Part shown: positions 1-6,439 of the stretch, in pieces | Position numbering within the stretch: position 1 is the stretch's first letter | How the letters are laid out: each line of letters begins with the position of its first letter | NCBI GenBank assembly: GCA_016714645.1 | Contig: JADKCI010000004.1 | Location: 911,501 to 975,500 of the forward strand | DNA: 64,000 nucleotides | Source of the DNA: Chromatiaceae bacterium | GTDB lineage: Bacteria; Pseudomonadota; Gammaproteobacteria; Chromatiales; Chromatiaceae | Direction of reading: 5' to 3' | Notes under the pieces: model-generated | Database searches by the model: none | Told to the model about the DNA's origin: nothing | The model's input: only the letters and a program-made list of their open reading frames with translations | Made by a program: the position numbers and the translations under genes

Positions 1-1
1 C

Positions 2-814
2 TGGGATTGGGGCCTGGCCCGCCGTCTGCTGGGCTATTCCCTGCCCATGGTGGCCATCGGCCTGGCCGGTATCGTCAACGAGATGCTGGACCGGGCGGCG
101 CTCAAGTTCCTCTTGCCCCACGATCTGGAGACCAACATGGCCCAGCTCGGCATTTATGGGGCCGTTTACAAACTCTCCATCCTCATGAGCCTCTTCATCC
201 AGGCCTTCCGCTACGCCGGCGAACCCTTCTTCTTTGCCTATGCCCGCCAGGCGGACGCCCGCCAGCTCTACGCCCTGGTGCTGAAGTGGTTCCTGATATT
301 CTGTGTCTTCATCTTTCTGCTGGTGAGTCTCTATCTGGATGTCTTCCAGTACTTCGTCGGCGCGGCCTATCGGGAGGCCCTCTGGGTGGTGCCCATCCTG
401 CTGCTGGCCAATCTCCTGCTGGGTGTCTACGTGAACCTGTCCATTTGGTACAAGCTGACGGATCGCACCGGCCTGGGGGCCTGGGTCGCGATCGCCGGTG
501 CCCTGGTGACGGTGGCCGCCTTGCTGATCCTGGTGCCGAAATATGGCTATGCGGGTGCGGCCTGGGCCCACCTGATCTGCTACAGCTTCATGGTCCTCGT
601 CTCCTGGGCCATGGGTCGCCGTTACTACCCGGTGCCCTATGACCTCAAGCGCATCCTGGGCTATCTCCTCCTGGGATTGGGGCTCTATGCCGCCGGACGT
701 TGGCTGGCGGCGCTTGGATTACCCAGCCTGGTGGCGGGCACCCTCTGTCTCGTTGTATATCTGGCGGTGGTTTATGTCGCCGACGGCCGGGCGCTGCGGC
801 GGGGGACGGTGTAG
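2..814 (+). CDS. Polysaccharide flippase/exporter (Wzx/MATE-like), 5' truncated by window edge
   Basis: The reading frame is open from base 2, so the gene starts before the window; about 270 C-terminal residues are present. It consists of repeated hydrophobic segments separated by short charged loops (for example FLIFCVFIFLLVSLYL and VVPILLLANLLLGVYVNL). This matches the C-terminal half of the oligosaccharide flippase fold, which moves lipid-linked sugar units across the inner membrane for O-antigen or exopolysaccharide export. The stop is TAG at 812-814. The upstream neighbours are not visible, so the polymer cannot be named. A broken CDP-sugar cluster lies 37 kb away, too far to link. The family call is fairly safe; the substrate is unknown. 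Confidence 0.75.
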   Translation, partial: WDWGLARRLLGYSLPMVAIGLAGIVNEMLDRAALKFLLPHDLETNMAQLGIYGAVYKLSILMSLFIQAFRYAGEPFFFAYARQADARQLYALVLKWFLIFCVFIFLLVSLYLDVFQYFVGAAYREALWVVPILLLANLLLGVYVNLSIWYKLTDRTGLGAWVAIAGALVTVAALLILVPKYGYAGAAWAHLICYSFMVLVSWAMGRRYYPVPYDLKRILGYLLLGLGLYAAGRWLAALGLPSLVAGTLCLVVYLAVVYVADGRALRRGTV

Positions 815-944
815 GGGGGTATCAAGCTTTGTCACTGGCTTGGCGGTCCGGAACTGGTCCAGCCTATCTGTGCCTAACACACCTGAGTTTTCGTGTCCCG
901 GGCGGGTCGGCGGGGACGCCGTGAATACGTCCCTGTAGGCTTGG

Positions 945-964
945 CGACAGCATCCCTGCTGTCG
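945..964. repeat. Short perfect hairpin next to a larger palindrome
   Basis: CGACAGCA (945-952) and TGCTGTCG (957-964) form a perfect 8-bp stem with a TCCC loop. It directly abuts the longer inverted repeat at 963-1029, so the two make one compound palindromic intergenic unit between the flippase and the XRE gene. There is no T-tract, so it is not a standard intrinsic terminator for the flippase gene. It may be part of a dispersed intergenic repeat family. Confidence 0.6.
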
Positions 965-1029
965 ACAACCCCGCCAGCCCCCACCCGGCCCTCCCGCGAT
1001 AGGCCGGCGAGTGGCTGGCGGGGTTGTCG
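963..1029. repeat. 17-bp perfect inverted repeat (compound cruciform)
   Basis: CGACAACCCCGCCAGCC at 963-979 is the exact reverse complement of 1013-1029. Inside the 33-nt spacer a second stem, CCGGCC (985-990) with GGCCGG (1002-1007), can stack on it. The structure lies between convergent genes (flippase plus strand, XRE regulator minus strand). It could end transcription from both sides or be a REP/BIME-like dispersed repeat. What is directly seen is the palindrome only. Confidence 0.7.
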
Positions 1030-1043
1030 GGAATAACGCGCGG

Positions 1044-1370
1044 CTATTCAGCCTCAAGGAGATTCAAATTTCTAATGAGCCTTTTACGCTTCTCTTCGGG
1101 CAAGGCCCCAAACTTACGGATTAGGCCAGCAAGCTCGTCATCCGTTGAGAACAGATAAGGCACTGGCACACCCAGAACCCCCGCTAGACGGGCGGCAGTC
1201 CCGAAATCGGGCGCGTGCTTGCCTTGTTCATACTGGTTGACACGCGAACTCGCCGCGAAGGCGTCGATCCCCGCCAGCACACCCAACTGACGCTGCGAAA
1301 TCCCCATCGCCATGCGCGCCTCTCGAAGCCTCCTCGGCAACGGAGATCGGTGTGCCTCCCCGTTGACCAC
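1044..1370 (-). CDS. XRE-family helix-turn-helix transcriptional regulator
   Basis: A 108-residue protein with a Cro/C1-type HTH in residues about 14-70: LREARMAMGISQRQLGVLAG, then a recognition helix region ending NQYEQGKHAPD, and the typical ARLAGVLGVPVPYLF helix. The C-terminus is a short charged helix (EEKRKRLIRNLNLLE). It starts at GTG 1370, 10-14 nt after a GGAAG-like ribosome site; the internal ATG (residue 20) would cut into helix 1 and is less likely. A 7-bp dyad lies 14 nt upstream of the start, which suggests self-repression. It stands alone, with pseudogene debris upstream, so it may be the surviving regulator of a lost mobile element or toxin module. Confidence 0.85.
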   Translation of the reverse strand: MVNGEAHRSPLPRRLREARMAMGISQRQLGVLAGIDAFAASSRVNQYEQGKHAPDFGTAARLAGVLGVPVPYLFSTDDELAGLIRKFGALPEEKRKRLIRNLNLLEAE

Positions 1371-1383
1371 TTCCCAGGCTTCC

Positions 1384-1399
1384 TAGCTCAAATGAGCTA
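1384..1399. promoter_or_regulatory. Candidate operator dyad for the adjacent XRE regulator
   Basis: TAGCTCA and TGAGCTA form a perfect 7-bp inverted repeat separated by AA, centred about 21 bp upstream of the GTG start of the XRE gene. Dyads of this size and position are typical of autoregulated Cro/C1-like repressors. The symmetry is seen; the binding is inferred. Confidence 0.45.
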
Positions 1400-1740
1400 A
1401 GAGATTCTTAGTTTTCTAGGTAGTACCCCAATCGGTAGGATGGCGGCGAGCTTGGGCCTTTATTAACAGCTTGTTAAGAAAAATGCGTCCTACGCATTGG
1501 GCACTACCGAGAAAAGAACCGGGGCGCGGGAAGCCTATCGGTCTTAAACCCGCCAGTGGTCCCAACCAGCGGCGCAATAAGCGCAGTACCCAGGCCAAGA
1601 CCTCCCCCATTGCCGCATTCACCCCAGTTTTCATCCTGTCCCTCGGCAAAGATCTGCTGATAAAATTTGGTCTTCTTCAGTACGCCGTCTCGCGAATGGA
1701 ACCCCTTGCGGATTCACGGGGACAGCTTGCTTGACGACCC
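1400..1740. other. About 340 bp without a credible gene
   Basis: Open frames here on both strands have no recognisable composition or motif. Two small hairpins stand out: TTAACA/TGTTAA with a 3-nt loop (1463-1477) and AATGCGT/ACGCATT with a 3-nt loop (1482-1498). The latter pair lies close together and could mark an old element end or a bidirectional control site. Confidence 0.5.
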
Positions 1741-1769
1741 ACTCAGGTGGTGCCGCAGGCTCGGCCAGC

Positions 1770-2130
1770 GGCTGGGCTCCCTCAAGTTGACAAAGAACGT
1801 CTCATTCCCCTCCTTAATCCGCTCTCCCCGCACCGCGACGCTCACCGTCCGCACTAATTGGCCGGCCGGTAAGGTCAGCACGCCGCTGGTGGCGGTGTAA
1901 TCACTGCCAGCCTGAGCCGTGCCATTGGCGGTGGCGTACCTGACCGTCACGGCGCCGCTACTGGCGGGCGTCAGGCTGACCTTGAACAGCGCATTCTGGG
2001 TGCCGCTGTGGCCCTCGGCGAGGGTGACATCCGCGATGGACAGGACCGGGCCATCGTCATTGAGAATGGTCCCCTGGCCCTGGCCCTGGCCCTGGGCATC
2101 GGCCAGGTTGGCGCCGGAGGCCTGCCGGTG
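1770..2130 (-). pseudogene. Remnant of a Calx-beta domain protein
   Basis: The minus strand encodes about one Calx-beta repeat: the linker GTILNDDGP, then SIADVTLAEGHSGTQNALF, VTVRYATANGTAQAGSDYTA and ending at ETFFVNLREP. The next domain junction is missing and upstream sequence in this frame is not protein-like, so this is a fragment of a larger extracellular or adhesin-type protein. The linker before the domain has been expanded by a CCCTGG hexanucleotide repeat coding GQGQGQG (2072-2095). Calx-beta repeats bind calcium in surface proteins; this copy cannot act alone. No start codon with a ribosome site is apparent. Confidence 0.65.
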
Positions 2131-2407
2131 GGGAGACCGCTGGGGAGGCGGGTAAAGCGGGCCGGGGACAGGGGGATCGCCGCTATCGGCATGCAGGTCG
2201 CCGAGTGCGCCTGCATCCCGCCTCGGGCGATGCCCCTCCGCCATTGGCGCCATCGCTTGGGCTGGGGCGGCCCGGCCAGAAACGGACCTTTGCCCCCGAT
2301 TATTCAAGCCGTATTGAGCTTGCCGTAGGTGCGTAATAGGCACCTTGCATCGGAGCTGGCCAGGGTTCCCGTTTGGCTGACGAGAGCTTCCTCTGTGCCA
2401 GCGCCTT

Positions 2408-2569
2408 TCAAGCCTCGCCCTGGGTGGCCTGCACCCAGGCCAGTACATCCGCCAGGTACAACGCCCGCGCCCGGTCATAGTCCGCCGCGTCACCCTGCGC
2501 ATACAGCCAGTCGTTGGCGGCGAGAAGTTCGCAGATTTCGGTCTCGAAGTTGATTTCCCGATGCAGATC
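2408..2569 (-). pseudogene. 5' fragment of a type I restriction enzyme HsdR subunit
   Basis: The peptide REINFETEICELLAANDW followed by LYAQGDAADYDRA and VLAWVQATQGEA resembles the extreme N-terminus of HsdR family helicase-nucleases, where a similar run is followed by about 900 more residues. Here it ends at a TGA after about 50 residues. No methylase or specificity gene is nearby. I therefore read it as the stub of a lost type I restriction system. The identification is from memory of the family's N-terminal pattern and should be checked by alignment. Confidence 0.55.
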
Positions 2570-2582
2570 CAAGGTGTTTCCG

Positions 2583-2987
2583 TTACTTGTAAGGCAGCCG
2601 TTCTTCCAACAAGCCGGGCAGCCTCTCGAATTCCGGGTCTTTATGCACCAAGGTCGCATGAAGTTCCAGCGCGGTGGCGGCAATCCAGGCGTCGGCCAAT
2701 GACAGGGGATGCGTAGCCTTGACCATGGCCGCACGTTCCAGCAACTTCGTGGATTCATGCACCCACTGCATGGGCAGGCCCTGGCAACGCCGATATGCTG
2801 CCAGCCCGGCCGCTTCCCCTTCGTTTTTCCAAACCCGATACAAGACTTCCATCAACGACATAAAACACCCGTGGCACGCGATATTTCCCAGGGTGGCCTC
2901 CTTCATGAGTTCCGCCACCCGATCCGCGCCCGGCTCGTCGCTGCGCAGGGTCAGGAGGGCCGAAGTGTCCAGCACATAGCGCTTCAT
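2583..2987 (-). CDS. vapC: PIN-domain toxin, VapC family
   Basis: A 134-residue PIN-domain protein. The N-terminus YVLDTSALLTL carries the first catalytic Asp, residue 43-50 FMSLMEVLY carries the conserved Glu, and LSLADAWIAATALE carries the third acidic Asp; the end (HKDPEFERL) fits the fourth acidic position. Such proteins are magnesium-dependent RNases of type II toxin-antitoxin pairs. The start ATG overlaps the stop of the upstream gene (ATGA at 2984-2987), giving translational coupling to the presumed antitoxin. All catalytic acids appear present, so the toxin is probably functional. It sits next to restriction-system debris, a common setting for mobile modules. Confidence 0.85.
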   Translation of the reverse strand: MKRYVLDTSALLTLRSDEPGADRVAELMKEATLGNIACHGCFMSLMEVLYRVWKNEGEAAGLAAYRRCQGLPMQWVHESTKLLERAAMVKATHPLSLADAWIAATALELHATLVHKDPEFERLPGLLEERLPYK

Positions 2988-3271
2988 TTTTCGCGCCGCC
3001 GATCGGCTTTACGGTCTCTCAGCAAGTCCGCCGTTGTCCCCTTGGGGCCACTCCCGCGAAAGGCAGTGATCACCGCCGCCCCGCGCTCCAATGCCTCGCC
3101 TGCCCAACTCCCGGCGAGAGAGGCCGGTGTTGATGGTTCCGGCACGAGCGTGGCGGCCTCTGGCACGGGATCGAGGGCGATAAAAATCACCTCCGTGCGA
3201 CGATGGCGGAGCTCCGGAGGAACCGGAATGAATTCTTGTGGGTCGTCGATCGTCTGGCGGATGGCAAACAT
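2984..3271 (-). CDS. Putative antitoxin partner of the PIN toxin
   Basis: I choose the ATG at 3271, preceded by a clear AGGAG seven bases upstream, giving 95 residues. A longer in-frame start exists at 3319 but has no ribosome site. The N-terminus MFAIRQTIDDPQEFIPVPPE resembles small antitoxins whose first segment forms a beta-type DNA-binding element; the middle is proline/alanine rich and the C-terminus is very basic (DLLRDRKADRRREK). The 4-bp overlap with vapC supports an antitoxin role: it would neutralise the RNase and repress the operon. The family is not firmly recognised. Confidence 0.7.
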   Translation of the reverse strand: MFAIRQTIDDPQEFIPVPPELRHRRTEVIFIALDPVPEAATLVPEPSTPASLAGSWAGEALERGAAVITAFRGSGPKGTTADLLRDRKADRRREK

Positions 3272-3447
3272 GCGGTAGCTCCTAAAGGGTGGAAACCGGT
3301 TGGCAACCGCGCACGTCAATCTTGCCGGTGACGGCGGCGGAGATCAGGGCGGTGCGGCGTTCTTGGAGGAGGGTGATACGCATCATGTTATAGACCAATG
3401 TAAAACGTTGCCACATACAAGCCAGGCCAACAGCGGAGAAAGGTCAA

Positions 3448-3546
3448 ATGATGAAGCACAAGGTCGAACCCCCCGTTATCTCCCCCAGCGACGCCTGGAA
3501 TAATCCGGTTGACTTTATGCTTGAGGGTTTGCCACGGCGCCACTAG
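3448..3546 (+). CDS. Possible small ORF of 32 residues in an otherwise empty intergenic region
   Basis: Within the 3272-3675 gap one short frame has protein-like composition: it begins with two Met codons, contains HKVEPPVISPSDAWNNP and ends with FMLEGLPRRH then TAG. A purine-rich stretch (GGAGAAAGG) lies 7-15 nt upstream. I do not recognise it. It could be a small protein, the tail of a lost gene, or chance. The rest of the gap shows nothing else. Confidence 0.3.
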   Translation: MMKHKVEPPVISPSDAWNNPVDFMLEGLPRRH

Positions 3547-3675
3547 GGGTAGGGTAGGGGGTAGGCAACCTTGGAATGGCTGGGAATTGCTGCCGTGGAT
3601 GGACAGGGCGGCCCTCATCTGTAATCATCGCGCACTTTGTCGAGCGGCCGATGCCGAGCGGCGCGAGGCCCTCTT

Positions 3676-3861
3676 ATGTGGAATGACCTGTGGGTGGCGC
3701 TGGCGCTGGTCTTCGTCATCGAGGGCATCTGGCCCTTTCTGAACCCGGCGGGAATGCGCCGCGCCCTGCGGACCCTGGTGGAGCAGGAGGACGGAGTGCT
3801 GCGGGTCGCGGGGCTGGTCAGCATGCTGGCGGGCCTCGGCCTGCTGTACCTGGTTAACTGA
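3676..3861 (+). CDS. DUF2065 family small membrane protein (YjeT-like)
   Basis: A 61-residue protein, MWNDLWVALALVFVIEGIWP, with two membrane helices (about 4-20 and 43-60) and the conserved LNPAGMRR loop. DUF2065 proteins are found next to hisZ-purA or hfl genes in Proteobacteria; their function is unknown. A longer frame begins at 3637, but its extra 13 residues are Arg-rich and not conserved in the family, so the internal ATG is used. hisZ starts 22 bp downstream, so the three genes (DUF2065, hisZ, purA) probably form one operon. Confidence 0.85.
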   Translation: MWNDLWVALALVFVIEGIWPFLNPAGMRRALRTLVEQEDGVLRVAGLVSMLAGLGLLYLVN

Positions 3862-3883
3862 GACCGGACTGATCGAGGCGCGG

Positions 3884-5068
3884 ATGCAAGAGGAACGCTG
3901 GCTGTTGCCGGCCGGGATCGAGGAGGTGTTGCCGCCCCAGGCGCGGGTCATCGAGGGGCTGCGGCGGGATCTGCTCGACCTCTACCAGGGTTGGGGCTAC
4001 GACCTGGTCATACCGCCCTTCATCGACTATCTGGAGTCGCTGCTGACCGGCACGGGCCACGACCTCGACCTCCAGACCTTCAAGCTGACGGACCAGGTGA
4101 GCGGGCGGCTACTCGGCGTCCGGGCGGATATGACGCCTCAGGTGGCGCGCATGGACGCCCATCACCTGCGTCGCGCGGGCCCGACCCGGCTCTGCTATCT
4201 GGGGACCGTGCTCCACACGCGCTCGGATGGTTTTGCCGGGACCCGCAGCCCCCTGCAGGTGGGCGCGGAGATCTTCGGACACTCCGGGGCCGAGAGCGAA
4301 CTGGAAATCCTGCGCCTGGTCCTCTTGACCCTGGAGCGGGCTGGGATTAGCAACGCCTATCTGGATCTGGGCCATGTGGGCATCTACCGGGGCCTGGCGC
4401 GCCAGGCGGGTCTGACGCCGGAGCGGGAGATGGCCCTCTTCGAGGCCCTGCAGCGCAAGGCCATCCCGGAGGTGGAGGCCCTGATCCGTGACTGGGGCGT
4501 GACCGGGCCGGCGGCGGACATGCTGCTGGTCCTGGCGGAACTGAATGGTGATGACGCCCTGGAGCGGGCGCGCCACGAGCTGGCCGCGGCGGACCCCGCT
4601 GTCCAGGAGGCCCTGGACCACCTGGCCTTGTTGCGCGCCGGCCTGAACACCTGGCTGCCGGAGGTGCCGGTCCATTTCGACCTGGCGGAGTTGCGCGGTT
4701 ACCACTACAAGACCGGGGTGGTCTTTGCCGCCTTTGTCCCGGGCTGGGGCCTGGAGATCGCCCGTGGCGGACGTTATGACGACATCGGCCGTGTCTTCGG
4801 CCAGGCGCGGCCGGCGGTCGGATTCAGTTCCGACCTCAAGGGCTTGCTGCGGCAGGGGCGGGGGCTGGAGGACCGTTACCGGGGCGGTGGGGGCATCTTC
4901 GCGCCCGCCTTGCCGGATCTGGCCCTGCGCGCCGAGGTGGAACGGCTGCGGGGCGTGGGCGAGCGGGTGGTCAACGAATTGCCCGGCCAGCCCGGCGGCG
5001 CCCGGGAAGCCGGTTGCGCCGAGGTATTGATTTTCGAGGGGGAGCGCTGGCGGCGGCGACCGGTTTGA
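3884..5068 (+). CDS. hisZ: ATP phosphoribosyltransferase regulatory subunit HisZ
   Basis: A 394-residue class II aminoacyl-tRNA-synthetase-like protein. It has LLPAGIEEVLPPQA at the N-terminus, motif 2-like FKLTDQVSGRLLGVRADMTP, RLCYLGTVLHT, and the histidyl-synthetase-like LEIARGGRYDDIG near residue 285. HisZ lacks tRNA charging and instead joins the short form of HisG to make the first enzyme of histidine synthesis feedback-regulated. Its presence predicts that a short-form hisG exists elsewhere. The length is normal for the family. It lies between DUF2065 and purA in the same direction, an arrangement common in Gammaproteobacteria. Confidence 0.95.
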   Translation: MQEERWLLPAGIEEVLPPQARVIEGLRRDLLDLYQGWGYDLVIPPFIDYLESLLTGTGHDLDLQTFKLTDQVSGRLLGVRADMTPQVARMDAHHLRRAGPTRLCYLGTVLHTRSDGFAGTRSPLQVGAEIFGHSGAESELEILRLVLLTLERAGISNAYLDLGHVGIYRGLARQAGLTPEREMALFEALQRKAIPEVEALIRDWGVTGPAADMLLVLAELNGDDALERARHELAAADPAVQEALDHLALLRAGLNTWLPEVPVHFDLAELRGYHYKTGVVFAAFVPGWGLEIARGGRYDDIGRVFGQARPAVGFSSDLKGLLRQGRGLEDRYRGGGGIFAPALPDLALRAEVERLRGVGERVVNELPGQPGGAREAGCAEVLIFEGERWRRRPV

Positions 5069-5115
5069 CGTCGCCGCCCGGCGCGGTGCACATTCACAAC
5101 GAGTGATTTAGAACC

Positions 5116-6411
5116 ATGGGCAAGAATGTAGTCGTGATCGGCACCCAGTGGGGTGACGAGGGTAAGGGCAAGGTGGTCGATCTGCTGACGGATCGGGCCT
5201 CCGCCGTCGTGCGTTTTCAGGGTGGCCACAACGCGGGCCACACCCTGGTCATCGAGGGCGAGAAGACCGTCCTGCACCTGATCCCATCCGGTATCCTGCG
5301 CGATGGCGTCAAGTGCCTGATTGGCAACGGCGTCGTCCTGTCGCCGGAGGCCCTGCTGGAGGAGATCGACGGGCTGGAGGCCCGGGGCATCCCGGTGTGC
5401 GAGCGCCTGGCCATCAGCGCTTCCTGCGCCCTCATCCTGCCCTATCACGTCGCCCTTGACCGCGCCCGCGAGATCGCGCGGGGCAGCCAGGCCATCGGCA
5501 CCACGGGGCGCGGCATTGGCCCGGCCTACGAGGACAAGGTGGCGCGGCGCGGGCTGCGGCTTGGCGACGCCCTGGACGCGGCCGGCCTGGCCGAGAAGCT
5601 GCGGGTGGTCATGGATTACCACAACTTCGCCCTGGAGCACTATTTCAAGGTCGAGCCCTTGGATTACCGGCGGGTCCTGGACGAACTCCTGGGTCAGGTG
5701 GAGCGCATGAGGCCCATGGTGACCGATGTCGTGGGCACCCTGCACGACTTGCGGCGCGCGGGCGCCGATGTCCTCTTCGAGGGCGCCCAAGGGGCCTTGC
5801 TGGACATCGATCACGGCACCTATCCCTTCGTGACCTCTTCCAATACCACGGCGGGGGGGGCGGCGAGTGGCAGCGGCATGGGACCGCGCCATCTCGATTA
5901 CATCCTGGGCATTGTCAAGGCCTACACCACCCGGGTGGGCGCCGGTCCCTTCCCGACCGAGCTCTTCGACGCGGTGGGCGATCACCTGAGCGCCAAGGGC
6001 TTCGAGTTCGGCGCCACCACCGGGCGCAAGCGCCGCTGTGGCTGGCTCGACATGGTGACCCTCAAGCGCTCCTTCGACATCAACAGCATCACCGGCATCT
6101 GCATCACCAAGCTGGACGTGCTGGATGGTCTGGAGACCCTCAAGATCTGCACCGGCTTTGAATTGGATGGCCAGTTGCTGACGGCGCCGCCTCCGGCGGT
6201 GGAGGACCTGAGCCGCTGCGTGCCCCGCTACCTGGAGATGCCGGGCTGGACGGAATCCACGGTGGGCGCCACCTCGGTCGCGGACCTGCCCGCCAATGCC
6301 CAGGAGTATCTGGCCAAGATCGAGGAATTGTCCGGCCTGCCCATCGACATCATCTCCACCGGTCCGGACCGCGCCCAGACCATCGTGAAGGGCCATCCCT
6401 TCGACGCCTGA
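5116..6411 (+). CDS. purA: Adenylosuccinate synthetase
   Basis: A 431-residue protein with the N-terminal GTP/IMP-binding signature GTQWGDEGKGKVVDLL, the NAGHT motif, and QAIGTTGRGIGPAYEDK. It joins IMP and aspartate using GTP, the first committed step from IMP to AMP. The C-terminal guanine-binding segment ISTGPDRAQTI is present and the length matches the family, so it should be active. The start is ATG 5116, 47 bp after hisZ. Homodimeric cytosolic enzyme. Confidence 0.98.
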   Translation: MGKNVVVIGTQWGDEGKGKVVDLLTDRASAVVRFQGGHNAGHTLVIEGEKTVLHLIPSGILRDGVKCLIGNGVVLSPEALLEEIDGLEARGIPVCERLAISASCALILPYHVALDRAREIARGSQAIGTTGRGIGPAYEDKVARRGLRLGDALDAAGLAEKLRVVMDYHNFALEHYFKVEPLDYRRVLDELLGQVERMRPMVTDVVGTLHDLRRAGADVLFEGAQGALLDIDHGTYPFVTSSNTTAGGAASGSGMGPRHLDYILGIVKAYTTRVGAGPFPTELFDAVGDHLSAKGFEFGATTGRKRRCGWLDMVTLKRSFDINSITGICITKLDVLDGLETLKICTGFELDGQLLTAPPPAVEDLSRCVPRYLEMPGWTESTVGATSVADLPANAQEYLAKIEELSGLPIDIISTGPDRAQTIVKGHPFDA

Positions 6412-6439
6412 AGGGCTAGCAGTCTGTCGGCCTGTTAGA

